Shown one piece after another: positions 38,101-48,543 of a DNA stretch of 64,000 bases. Below the pieces are notes generated by a model. That model was not told where the DNA came from. It did not search any database and saw only the letters and a list, made by a program, of their open reading frames with translations. The stretch lies in NCBI GenBank assembly GCA_020152595.1, contig JAIGNY010004072.1, forward strand, positions 2,395,001 to 2,459,000, read 5' to 3'. Every line of letters starts with the position of its first letter. Position 1 is the first letter of the stretch. This DNA comes from Chiridota heheva. Taxonomy: Eukaryota > Echinodermata > Holothuroidea > Apodida > Chiridotidae. Made by a program: the position numbers and the translations under genes.

Positions 38101-41100
38101 ACAAGCTGTAAAAACTGTCAATTTGTAAACAATTTTGATTGAAATTTTTTCTTCTATTTACATTTAGTTTTTATTGGATTTTAAACAATTTACTGTAGCT
38201 TACATTACTTACTGCCTACCCATAGATCAAGTAATTGATATAGACTCAAGAAACTGCCACATGATGCAAATAGCATATTTCACACATCCCAAATTCCTAA
38301 GTAGCATTTACCTTTTGAGCACTTTTCCAAATCTAGTTTTTCTCCAGCTGCAAGGGAACATCCTCCATATGGGCCTAGACCAAAAACCTCATCCACGTCT
38401 GGGACGGTCTGTTGAAAAAGAGAAGAAACACTAATATTAATTGACATTTATTACCATAATACTGGGCTATAATTAATATACTAATTGATTGATAAATTAA
38501 TCAGACAGCAATAATCTCATTATGAGAGGCAGTGGCATAGCTACCATAGCTCAGATAAAATACCTGAACATTTATACACAATATGAAGGATTGTTAAAAT
38601 GTTTAAACAGTGCTGTTAAGGGAACTTCAAAATAAACTACTTCACAGTTTTGCCCAGTGCTTTCCTTAAGATCCATGAATGAAATACCAAAATATACCTG
38701 TTTCTGAGAAAACTTCCTCTTCCTTCTGCAACGCAGACTGCACATTTTCTAATTTAGCGAATTCCCTTTTATCTGCTCAGACTTACAAATTAGGTTTAAA
38801 AAGATATTTTTCTAGTTTTGGAAGAATATCCTATTCCTTTTTGACTAGAGCTTCCGTCCTGATCTTTCTGATTATATCTTGTAGCATAGGTCTACTTGTA
38901 TCTTAAATTCAACAACTTTAAGATACTTTTCTTCAATATGAAGATCTTCCAAAATTGATTTCAAATTTAACCTTTTGCTGTTAATATTACATGGGTGGGA
39001 AAATTGAATTGGGAAAACAATTTAAAAGTATTTCATGAGCCACCTGCTGAATCTATCAACATATAAAATTCAATCTTTTTGACTTAATTAAAAGCTGGTG
39101 GCTAAGAGTGGCTATTTTTCAGTTTATCCAACAAAAACAACCAGAAAACATGTACACTTTTTTCTAATCCTCATTACAATATTGTCTGCAGATTTTTGAT
39201 TTCGTCTTCCTCAAAAATACTCCTCTGCAGAATGCTGGCACTAGGCAATTGTGATCTGCACTTAGTCTGTTTGTTGAGAAGTGGTATAGTAGTGGGAGAC
39301 AGGCAGCTGTCTGTCTTACAGCAAATATCATATCTTTCTTGTGTACTATTTCTACAAATCTTCAGAAAATATCATATCTTTTTTGTGTACTCATTCTAAA
39401 ATCTCCCGAATGTCACATTCTTCAAATGTAAAATGACAAAATATCCACTGGGAAGTTATTATTTCTTGGCGCACTGCCATTTGAAGTGCAAATTATTTAC
39501 ATTTCTCAGCTATGGGATATGGGCCAATACAGTATCTCTCAATTTAGTCAATTACTCAGCATGTAGCACACTTGCAGCATGTACTGTAAGTTTCTTACAA
39601 TGTGCTCTAGGATTAATTGGCTCAAAATTATGCTGGCCAAATATTTTACATAAAGCAAAAGCTGTACATGTCTGTACAGCATTAAATAAACACATGTACA
39701 GTATAAATGAAATACAGCTTGTATTGCAGACTTTTAATGATAAGTTTATCATGAATCTATCTTACAAAGTAGTTTTACTTAACAAAGTACAGGTAGAACC
39801 ATCAACCATACAGCTATTATTTAATGAATGACAACACCTGTTATGAAATACTAATCATCAAATTATACAATTCAATTCCCAGTGCAGCATTAGCTCTGTA
39901 AGAATTGTATTGTATTAGTTTTAATAAGTTTGAGTTGTGACTTACACAGGTGCCAACAAAAAGGTTCATTCATACTGCATGTCACATGCAAGTTGTGACT
40001 TACACAGGTGCACACAGAAGGTTCAATCTTACTGCATGTCACACACAACTTGCATCCTTGGTTACTTTTACATGTATAAATCAGAAAGAACAAGCACATC
40101 CAAACATTTTAGTATTAAAATATACTTTATGAAAGCCCAAGGAAGCATAAGGGCTCAGTTCAGTCAGTTGATAAGTTTGCATTAAATTTAACCTCATGAG
40201 GTATTAGGCAACTTGAGGTATATCATACAGTGATACCGCAATACTGACTATACAGTGCTGAATGCTCTATGTTGAATCTATGTAGCTCTATGTTATCTAA
40301 AGCAACAATGGAAAAGTTACTTAATTTAAACTTGCTGGCAACAAAGTACTCTTATTTCCTCTAAAAACCATGTTACAAACGTACCAGCTTTCCAGATAAA
40401 CAATACATTTACTTGTTGTTGTTTGTTGATGTTCAACAGTACACCACAGTCATAGTCAAATGTGCCAAGAGGGTGTTAGAAAACTTAAAGGTGTAAGAGT
40501 TAGGACGGTATGAATAATAAAGAAGCAAATAGAGGTAAGAAAAGGGGAGGAATAGAATGGTAGGATAGAAAAGGATACCATACAGAAAAGGATACCATAC
40601 AGAAAAGGATACCATACAGAAAAGGATACAATACAGAAAAGGATACAATACATTTACATGTACTCTACACATACAGTCTATACACTTAATCCCTTATAAT
40701 TTCATATCTTGTTAACAAGTGTAATAAATTCATATTCATTTATTCTAAAAGCTGCAGTTTCTTGCAACATGCTGTATATACAGTAGGTCAGCTGTCCAAT
40801 CCAATGAGAAAAAGCTGTCCAATCTAACCACACTAATGGACGTATCAGCGAGTACAAGATTAAGTATTCTCTCTAATAGTGAATATTGATATGTTTTCTT
40901 AGAGAGACTTACTGGTTATGTCATGCCCCAGTGCCATAGAATGAAGTTTTTAACAAAATTATGAAAGAATTCCTGCTACTATATTTCCATAGATGGACAT
41001 GTAGTACTTTCTACATTGTTTAAAGGAGTATGACAATCTGAGCAGATCAGTTTTTGAATTTTGAAAACACCATTTATAGTTTTTGAGGTATGGCTGATCA

Positions 41101-44100
41101 AAGTTTGATCGATTTCCTTTATTCTAAATTTGTGATGTATGACTGGGCTCTTCATGTACTGTAAATACGCATGTTAATAAATTTCAACATTTTTATACCA
41201 TGAAAACATACACACTAGCTAACATCATTATTTGAACAAATATTAAACAAGACAAACATGCGATTGTCAAAATAAGAACATTTCAATACTTGTATATTAG
41301 GCCCCGCCTACTCATTAATATGCATGATATCACCACCAGAAACAACAAGGCACATTTACAGACCATAGGCTACATATATCTGTGTACCACATAATACATT
41401 TTACTGTTCTTGAAATACCATTTTTATAAGCTTTTTCAGCAAAATCATATTAAGCTCTGCCCACTATGCATATCAATGATATTCAAAGTTTTTCCATCAT
41501 GAAGATGTACACACCAGCTAACATCATAATTATACCAAATATGAAACAAAACAAAAATGTTTTTCTTAAAAATTTAACATTTCAATATGTTCACTTTAAG
41601 TCCTGCTTACTCATTAATATGCATGACATCATCATCAAAAACAATAGTGCACATCTACATACCATAGGCTATCTGTCAGTCAAATATGACATGAATCCAG
41701 TTCACCATTCTTGAGATACAAGCTCTTTTCAGCAAAATCATATTAAGCCCCACCCACTAAACATATTAAAGGAATTCAATGCTTTTACATCATGAACATG
41801 TACTGTACATTAGAGCTCTGACCATTTATCATGTACACGCTACACGCTCGCAAATCTTGTAAATGTTTACTAAATACTTCATTGCGAGTAATCGTTTTTC
41901 ATACATTATAGTGTCTTGCCGTTGAAAATCAATATTCATGATTCGAATCACACACACACATTCGGCTGACAAAATTCCAATCAATGACTTTTTACAAACT
42001 GTAAACCCGATTAGCATAATTCTTTTTAATTGTGCGAATCACAAATGCGCAGTATTCACCAACGAATGGGGATTTTATGCACTTTGATTTCGCCGAAATC
42101 TGAGTAATCTAACTTGTAAATTGCACCGCGAATGTGCAGCAGTAAACAGTGAAACTAACAATAGGCCTAACGTTAGGGCATAAGGCTTTAAATCCCACGC
42201 AATCAAGGCCCGTTTTATCGACCAAAAAAAACTTGAATCGTGACAATCAGTACATCTACATGTAAATATTACCTGATGAGTCAAATAAATTTTGCAAGGA
42301 AGAAAAAATATTGCATAATAAATAAACAGAAAAAGGTTTAAACAGAGCTGAAATTCTGCATGCTTCGCAAAAATGGCGGCCATTTTTTCGAGAGGACTGA
42401 TATTTCAGAACTTCCTGGTGGTGGTGGCGTAGTTTTGAAATGTTTTACGGCGAGGTATATCATAGGCCTCAGTATGCAACATTTTCACAAAACTTTGAAA
42501 GCCGTAGCGAATAGGACAAAAAAGTTACGCGGTGTTGATAAATGACATTGAAAGGAAGTTATCTGTTCTTTCTAAACTGAATATCCATGCATATTTTCCA
42601 TAAAAATGATGATTTATACTGTAGAAGTAAACTCTTTACGATTTCGAAAGCAAGACTCTGCGTCCATTTGGGCAATGCAGTCAGTACTTTTGCCATACTG
42701 GTTGCGCATTTCTTTTAATTTGCCTCGTAGTTTTGGAGCAATTTTGGTGTATATCCAAAAATTACGGTACTAAACTCGTGTACACGATACACGCTCGCTT
42801 TTTTTGGCGTGTACACGTTTACTAAAATCCCTAAACGTTCACAGCTCTACTGTACATACCAGCTAACATCATAATTAAACCACATATGTAACAAAACAGA
42901 CATGTGGTTGTTAAAATATACACATTTCAAGATTTTTACATTAAGCCCCACCTACTCATTAATATGCATGACATTACCATCAAAAACAATAGGGCACATC
43001 TACGAACCATGGGCTATCTGTGTACCCCATATGTTAATTAATCCAGTGTATCATTCTTGAGATATCGCATTTACGAGCTGATTGTCACAAACACACACAC
43101 ACATATACATACACCCATACATACATACACACACACCCCATCATGACCACATAGGTTCCTGATGCTATCGCATCGGACCAAAAAGGCTTGTCCCTTATTA
43201 TCATCTTACATTTTAGTACTTATCAAGTAGTGATACCATGAACATTGATCAGATCATGTGTTTTTTGTGATCTAGAAAGAGCATAAGACTTGGGAGTGGA
43301 GCAAATAAATCTTATTCATGTTCTAAGGGTATAATATGGCTGCTGAACATTCTAAGATTTTTTCTTGAAGGTACAGTATTACTTAAAGACAGCACATATA
43401 TGGTATTTAAAAATATTCAAATGAAAACTCCCAGGCCCAGGGTATCCTATGCTTGCCCAGTATCATGTCAAATAACATTGACCAAATCATAAACGAAAGA
43501 TACTATACCCTTTTTCCACAATTTTTTAGCAACTTAAACCAGACAATAAACAACTTCTAACTCTAACTTAAGCTTTATTGATAGTCACTGTTAAGCATCT
43601 TTTATTTCATAAACAGTGTCTTTTATGCCACTAAAACATTTGATGATGTCCTTTTCTCATGTTTGGATTTTGAATTTCAATCAAAGTAATGGTCTGTTAT
43701 CAACTAGACTTGAACTCTGAGCCACTGCTTTCAGGGTATGATAAAAGGTTATTTTGGATTCCACTGTCATATGGTTTATCCAGTGCTCTAAATGTACTTT
43801 AGGCCTATGTCAAGCAATGCAAATGCAAAACGTTTTTTTCCGGTTTAGGTATCACTTTCCAGTTTAAGTATCACTTTCTGTCAGCTGAGGGTATGTTGCT
43901 GTGATATAATATTCCTGCTTGCATCCATAGGGGTGCAAAGCCCAAAAAAAGCAGAGCATAATGCTAACAGGAAGTTTGTAAACACAATTAATAGTATCCA
44001 ACCACAATATGAAAATGATTATTGACAGATAATTTACAGAATATGGAGCTCCAGGAAAGCAGTACTTCATTTCTCAAGACATGTGGTTCACTACACTAGT

Positions 44101-46827
44101 GGTTTTTAATCCTCATCATCTCTACAAACCTCATGAAATATGTGGTTCATATTCAATTAAAAATCAAATTGAAGGTTGTTCAGCTGTGTGGCTGTGACTG
44201 ACAGAAAAACAACCTTTCATATTTTGCTTAGGACTCTTAAATTGAAAATTAATATAACATGGAATTTCATGACGCTCTTTATGTACAGTGCTCATCATGT
44301 TAAAATGTGTATTGCTTTTTTCTTTTATTGGTATAATTCAATGTACTGTACACTACCTGTGCATCAAGAAATGGCACTTGCTGGTCACTCAATCCATCAC
44401 TGTTCTCTTCCATGCCTGCCGGGCTGAAATCCCGTTTGTAAAGCCAGTCTTGGGGAAGTGTCTCTGAAAATGAAAGAGGAATATCATGTATAAAGCACTC
44501 CATCAGAGCATGTACAGTATTTATGATCACAAATTTACTGCAAGAGAGGAATACTGGGATGAGTGATGGTAGAATGGCTAGCCAGGGCCCAGTGGCTGCC
44601 CTTTACAAGTCAAACATGTTTAGCCTTCTATGGGTGTTACTGCTTTTCTATTAGGAGCATGTACAGTATAGAAATCCAACTGCGTCCTTCTCAAACCCAA
44701 GCTGATTATCATTTTATTTCCAAACGTAAATTTCCCTCTGTTGTATCAATACAGCAACCACTTCTATTTATTTTGAGGTCAATTATGCAATTTAGTCCCA
44801 AAACACAATCTTTTTGGCAACTTAGTATATTCCACAAAACATCTAGAGCATTATTGATTTTATGAATTGTTTGCTCATGGAAATAAAGTACAATAAAAGC
44901 TACATTAATACAATAACTAGTATCTACTGAGACCTTCACAAAGCAGTAAATATGCTTAATTACTTCACATACAAAATTCTGAAAAAAGAAATTGTCAATA
45001 AATTATGCAAACAAACATCTGCGGTTCAGGACTGGAGTTATGGCTTTCAAAGGTTGGAAGCTTTTAAATAAGAAAGATGATTATAAGGGAAGTTAAGGAA
45101 GCTTAGAACTCCTATACAAATTACTTTCAAATGTAAAGACCAAATCAAGCCTTTGATGTGGTTTTTATCATCTTTTTTGTTGGAACTTATTCCATAGGGT
45201 TTTGGTCAGGTTTCTGAAACCAGGAACCAATACCAGACTACAGCTATTAAATCTTCTTATACAATGTACCTAAAAAGAAATGCAACAAACACACTTCATC
45301 CCAAATTTTTCTGGACTATTTTAATGATCAGACTAAACTTTTTGGCTATTTGACCAAAGTTCACTCAATTTGGATAAGCGACTTTGTTTTCTCTAAGATT
45401 CCTATCTACATGTATTTAACAATCAATCGGTATTTTTTCGGACTGCCAAGAAAATGTTACTACATTTGTTGTTGCAATAAAAACCCACAATACAATTTAA
45501 CATGTTAAAAGAAATAACCTAACTTATTAATCATAGCAAAATGAAGGAAAGTAATTTTACTTATTAATCATAGGAAAATGAAGGAAAGCAATTTTACTTA
45601 TTAATCATAGAAAAATCAAGGAAAGCAATTTTACTTATTATTCATAGGAAAATGAAGGAAAGTAATTTTACTTATTAATCATAAGAAAATGAAGGAAAAC
45701 AATTTTTATGAGACAGCTACTGTACACTGGATATGTACTACTTCAACTTGCAGAATCAAAATTATCCAAGTCCTTCAGTTACTTATGACACCAGAAACAT
45801 ATATGTCACCAATACATCCTCTTTTACTAAATGCACAGCCATAGCTATATTCCAAGTCTGGACATTCTAATAATATTTGTCACTTTGAGCAGTCTTCTGT
45901 AATTTAACAAACTTGTACAGAAATGTACACCAACATTGGTGTAATTTAGTCATAACTTTAGTCGTTCTTTAAGAACTAAAGCTGACTAACAGAGCAATGG
46001 CTTGGTGTGGGTAATGAACAACAATACAAGAATTAACACCATCACTTGCATCCGTATCTCCTAGTACGAGATTTCTCTGACAGTGGACAGGGCATCCATT
46101 TTCATTCATTTTTTGCATTTTTTGACATTTTGCTTTTGTTTGTTATTAGACCCTATCACATTATATGTATGTATTATTCTAGATGAATCACTGTTATCAA
46201 AATAATACATGTTTTTGAAAGATTGAATGGTGATTTATGATTTTCGCTAATTACCTGTAGCCTAGCAGTGGATGGTGTCAATTAAATACAAAAGCAAATC
46301 TCAAACGACGTATTGTGACAGAAGCCTATTCTCGAGGTTGGACATCTGGGAATGTTGTGGTGCACGGCTACGTGACAATGCTTTTTTGACAATCTCAAAC
46401 TTCAGTCAAAGGGGAAAACAAAGTCAGTTACCATTGCAGTCAATGGGAGACAAACCTATTTTTTGTCATTTTTCAACAAATAGGCCTAGGCCTAGAACTG
46501 GACAGAATTTATTTTTCTTTCAATATGTTGTGTATTAGATAATAGTTTCCAACATATATGAGTACCAGTAAAAAATATCCTATTAACTGCAATGATAAAG
46601 TTTCCCCTTCAACTTAGCAAAAGCGTACCAAGCTTGTAAGTTGTAGTACACAGTTACAGTACGTCGATCCGACCTCAAGAATTTGTATCAACACCATCAA
46701 AGCTAACGTTAGACTTGATTCTCGAGCTACAGTATCACCAAGTCTGAAGACATGTAGCCTACAGTAAACCTATTACAAACCTACCTTCATCACTATCAAA
46801 GGATGAATCCAAAGGGGAAAATGACAT
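32117..46827 (-). CDS. PEA3-group ETS transcription factor (ETV1/4/5-like), N-terminal exons only
   Basis: Four minus-strand exons (46785-46827, 44357-44463, 38312-38408, 32117-32164) splice with canonical GT/AG ends in phases 1, 0 and 1, giving 98 complete codons with no stop. Recognisable pieces are DGLSDQQVPFLDA, matching the N-terminal DG-x-x-DQQVPF signature of vertebrate ETV1/4/5, and ELFQDLDQLQDEWL, matching the core of their acidic transactivation domain (ELFQDLSQLQ-x-x-WL). In that family this region recruits co-activators in the nucleus, while a C-terminal ETS domain, not seen here, binds GGAA sites. The start is an ATG with TAA in frame two codons upstream. Between the two signatures lies a lineage-specific 32-residue exon in place of the basic stretch seen in vertebrates. 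Introns are about 2.3, 5.9 and 6.1 kb, the next at least 32 kb or leaving the window. Ortholog group is confident; the exact paralogue and full structure are not. Confidence 0.9.
32785..33391. mobile_element. 0.6-kb foldback element with G-rich core
   Basis: Left arm from 32785 (AGACCCCTAGCTTGATTTAA, later GTGCTAGACTTGTTGAAGGG) is matched by the reverse complement of the right arm, about 33325-33391 (CCTCAACAAGTCTAGCATCC, later ATCAAGGTAGGGGTCTG). The arms are roughly 60-70 bases with about 85% agreement by eye. No target duplication was evident. Words from a common dispersed repeat (CAGACCCCTA, GGGGCAGG) dominate. No coding capacity. Confidence 0.7.
32992..33080. repeat. G-rich 28-29 bp tandem repeat
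   Basis: Three imperfect units of GGGGCAGGGCAGGCCCAC-like sequence lie in the loop of the foldback element at 32785-33391. Confidence 0.7.
33392..34787. other. Intron 3 sequence of the ETV-like gene, nothing else recognised
   Basis: AT-rich with short A tracts. No RNA gene, exon or terminal repeat was found. Confidence 0.5.
34788..37448. mobile_element. Non-autonomous hAT-like element, 2.66 kb, in intron 3
   Basis: The left end CAAGCTTGCACGGTATACCG pairs with the right end, whose reverse complement starts TAAGCTTGCACAG. Both have subterminal AAACCGGTTT words (34800-34835 and 37396-37425). Flanking octamers CAGTGGAG (34780-34787) and AAGTGGAG (37449-37456) agree at seven of eight positions. 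No intact transposase was seen inside. It includes a G tract near 35522-35535, a short hairpin TACCAGCTTG...CAAGCTGGTA near 35646-35681, and a tRNA-like relic at 36418. Length and ends suggest an internally decayed hAT element. Confidence 0.75.
36418..36492 (-). other. tRNA-like relic interrupted by an A/T tract
   Basis: On the minus strand CGAGATAGCCCAGATGC (box A-like) and GTGAGTTCAAGCCCC (box B-like) are separated by GGCGTTCGCAAGTAACG and a run of nine T. No cloverleaf is complete. It is probably a tRNA-derived SINE or pseudogene fragment. Confidence 0.3.
37457..38311. other. Intron 3 sequence next to exon 3
   Basis: AT-rich. Open frames at 37358-37598 and 37709-38023 lack splice support. 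Nothing was recognised. Confidence 0.5.
38312..38408 (-). CDS. ETV-like gene, third coding exon
   Basis: 97 bases, with a strong acceptor (TTCTCTTTTTCAACAG) and donor TCAAAAG/GTAAAT. Entered in phase 0 and left in phase 1, it reads TVPDVDEVFGLGPYGGCSLA then AGEKLDLEKCSK. I see no direct vertebrate counterpart to this segment. The exon is accepted because both splice sites and both phases fit its neighbours exactly. Confidence 0.8.
38409..41164. other. Intron 2 sequence of the ETV-like gene
   Basis: AT-rich with one minisatellite (40567-40650). A near-duplicate pair GTTGTGACTTACACAGGTGC occurs at 39934 and 39991. The 132-codon frame at 39433-39831 has no splice flanks or family resemblance. 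Confidence 0.5.
40567..40650. repeat. 17-bp minisatellite, 5 units
   Basis: AAAAGGATACCATACAG repeats five times in tandem, the last two units with ACAATACAG. It has low divergence, so it is probably polymorphic. Confidence 0.9.
41165..43085. repeat. Three-unit tandem repeat of about 300 bp, third unit split by a hAT insertion
   Basis: Three landmarks recur at about 300-base spacing: CACACTAGCTAACATCAT (41210), ACACCAGCTAACATCATAAT (41510) and ACCAGCTAACATCATAATTA (42858); CTCATTAATATGCATGA (41310, 41610, 42955); and ACCATAGGCTA (41362, 41660, then ACCATGGGCTA at 43007). The third unit begins near 41746 and is interrupted at 41811-42849. Removing the insertion and one target duplication restores the period. 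The last unit runs into a CA-rich microsatellite. Confidence 0.85.
41811..42849 (-). mobile_element. Non-autonomous hAT element, family with TAGAGCTGTGA ends, copy 2 (1039 bp)
   Basis: Opposite orientation to the copy at 20491-21511. The left end TAGAGCTCTGACCATTTATC corresponds to the other copy's right end, and the right end CTAAACGTTCACAGCTCTA to its left end. An exact 8-bp target duplication CTGTACAT flanks it (41803-41810, 42850-42857). The interior matches copy 1 throughout. No transposase frame. Both copies share length within 2%, so the family probably spread as this deleted form. Confidence 0.95.
43086..43142. repeat. (CA)n / (CATA)n microsatellite
   Basis: ACACACACACACATATACAT followed by CCATACATACATACACACAC marks the end of the 300-bp repeat's third unit. 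Confidence 0.9.
43143..44356. other. Intron 2 sequence next to exon 2
   Basis: GATGCTATCGCATCGGACCA at 43161 is the tail of the 300-bp repeat family. The remainder is AT-rich with nothing recognised. Confidence 0.5.
44357..44463 (-). CDS. ETV-like gene, second coding exon
   Basis: 107 bases, with acceptor CATTTTCAG and donor GCACAG/GTAGTG. It enters after one base of a codon and leaves in phase 0. It encodes a leader TLPQDWLYKRDFSPAG, then MEENSDGLSDQQVPFLDAQ, which contains the DQQVPF signature that opens vertebrate ETV1/4/5 proteins. Here a longer leader precedes that signature. Confidence 0.9.
44464..46784. other. Intron 1 of the ETV-like gene
   Basis: 2.3-kb AT-rich intron between the first two coding exons, containing the 37-bp minisatellite at 45522. 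First introns of transcription factor genes often carry enhancers, but no specific site can be named from the sequence alone. Confidence 0.6.
45522..45706. repeat. 37-bp minisatellite, 5 units
   Basis: Five units of ACTTATTAATCATAGGAAAA plus TGAAGGAAAGTAATTTT in exact register, differing by one to three bases each. Each carries an AGGAAA/AAGGAAAG core, the GGAA word that ETS proteins bind. Confidence 0.92.
46785..46827 (-). CDS. ETV-like gene, first coding exon
   Basis: Coding part of 43 bases: ATG at 46827, reading MSFSPLDSSFDSDE plus one base. The donor is GAAG/GTAGGT. An in-frame TAA lies two codons upstream of the ATG, which fixes the start. The untranslated part may extend to an acceptor TTTGTTGCAG at 46930. 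The serine and aspartate-rich opening suits an acidic activation region. Confidence 0.85.
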
Positions 46828-47225
46828 TATTTAGAATATATCCTTCCTCTTTACTGACACTTTCACAAATTTTCACAATGTAGTAAAGAAAGCTGTCATA
46901 ACAACGTCGATACCATTGCACAGTGCCGCCTGCAACAAATCAACGCGGGCCGTGCGAGGTGAATTCGTGCTTGACTATCACAGCATCATGCAAAAACGCT
47001 CGGGAGAAACGACGTCGATGTTTTTCTAATCTTAATAATTCATTAGATATCTTACCTTTGCACTCTGGTGAAATGCTCAAATTCTTCTTAACCTCTCAGA
47101 CTCATTTACATTCATTAAAATTCCAAATAATGAAGAAATTTGGAATCAAAATAAAGCGGGCGAAGGGACGTTGTTTTTCACCTGTGCGTTTTCGAAAGTT
47201 AAGGCCCAGCCGAAGGGTAGTATAA
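46828..47225 (-). promoter_or_regulatory. Probable 5' UTR and promoter-proximal region of the ETV-like gene
   Basis: GC content and CpG words rise here (CGCGGGCCGTGCGAGG near 46944). On the minus strand an acceptor TTTGTTGCAG ends at 46930. A strong donor CAAAG/GTAAGA marks 47056, so a short 126-base intron in the 5' UTR is plausible, with the upstream non-coding exon extending to about 47.2 kb. No TATA box was seen. The plus-strand frame at 46923-47225 is taken as a shadow of this CpG-rich region. Without transcript data the start site is inference. Confidence 0.4.
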
Positions 47226-47489
47226 TCAATCATCAAAGATGATCCCCTGACTTCCTGTTGGATATTCATGAGATAAAACGCGTTAGTTTAAATTGTCTAA
47301 AATTCTAAACATTACCTTCCAAAAAGAAAAAATACATTTTAAAATATGTAAGAACACATGGAGTATCAATACACTTTTTGAACTTGTTTTCTTTCATACT
47401 TTCATGCACAATTGAACTGTTGAAATAAATATTCCCTCGTTTGGAAATGAATCAATCCACATTCTTCATGCTCCTTTAATCATCATAGC

Positions 47490-48102
47490 TTAAAGGAGAC
47501 ATAAAGTCTGACATAATCCTTATTTAATATGATAGAAATAAAATAAACAAATTTTTTTGATCAATTTTCATACCCCCTTAAGCAATCTAAAGACTTTTTT
47601 GTATAATTATTAAAAACTTTAATTCTACTATCAAATAGAACTATAGGAGCCGCAATTTTGATTTCAAAACATACAAATTGAGATGTCATCAGCCCAGCAG
47701 ATTTGGAATGCTTTGTATTTCTTTAAAATCTACCTCAAGATTTCTAGGTTATGAGATTTTTTTTTTTTTTCTTATGTAAGGGTCAAGGAATTTTTTGTTT
47801 GCACATGAAATTTACAAAATATTATGTTAAAACTTTTGTGTCACATCATTTTGGAATGAAAACTTGAATCACATCTATAAAGAACTACATTAAATTCCTT
47901 TATGTTCCTATTGGGGAAATTATGTCATCATGCACAATATTTCAATACAGGATTGAACAAAATGGCAGTCTCCATGTGTCAACTTCAAACATAAATAACT
48001 TAAGATAGAAATAAGAAATCCTTACTTTATGTTTTTTTTTAGTTGGTTACGATGTGTATCCTCTATTATATGAAATGATGATTGACTTTATGTCTCCTTT
48101 AA
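47490..48102. mobile_element. TTAA-flanked MITE, 613 bp
   Basis: The ends are TTAAAGGAGACATAAAGTC at 47490 and its near-exact reverse complement GACTTTATGTCTCCTTTAA ending at 48102. TTAA on both sides fits a piggyBac-type target duplication. A TA duplication (Tc1/mariner type) would also fit, because TA is contained within TTAA. The interior is AT-rich without coding capacity. A related word AAGGGGACATAAAGCG occurs near 17899. Confidence 0.8.
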
Positions 48103-48543
48103 GTTGAAACTGTTTCGCAGTGCCCCAAATTAGACCCCCTTCTTACCCCCTCCCCTTCCTTACCCCCTCCCTTCCTAGGCCAGACAAAAGGCTAATTGAA
48201 ATATTTTCGAGAAGTCCCATTTCATAGGACAGGAAGCTAAGGAGTTGCAAATTACAGGGTGGTAGAGAGTGACTATAGGTTTTGGCTATGCATTTCCAAA
48301 CTTGAAAGAACCAGTTTCAGACAAAAGTTTAATGGGAAACTATTTTACCATGAATCCATTCCAAAATTTGAGTCATTTGGTGAGGGTGCATGACACCTCT
48401 TCACTTCAGCCTAAATAAAAGGTCCAAATCCTCAGGTCAACCCTAATTGAACATACCATGCATCATCCAAAAGATATTGGAATGGTACTTTTCAGAAAAC
48501 GTCACAAAAGTTTGCGAAACAATCCCCTTTGTGGTACAAAAAG
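48103..48543. other. Non-coding stretch with C-rich tract
   Basis: CCCCCTTCTTACCCCCTCCC-type sequence at about 48135-48175. Nothing else recognised. Confidence 0.5.

Noticed and set aside
39433..39831. 132-codon plus-strand frame
   Set aside because: Lies in intron 2 of the ETV-like gene, no splice flanks, no recognisable family; plausible by chance.
46923..47225. 100-codon plus-strand frame
   Set aside because: Overlaps the CpG-richer 5' region of the minus-strand gene; no plus-strand splice or promoter evidence.
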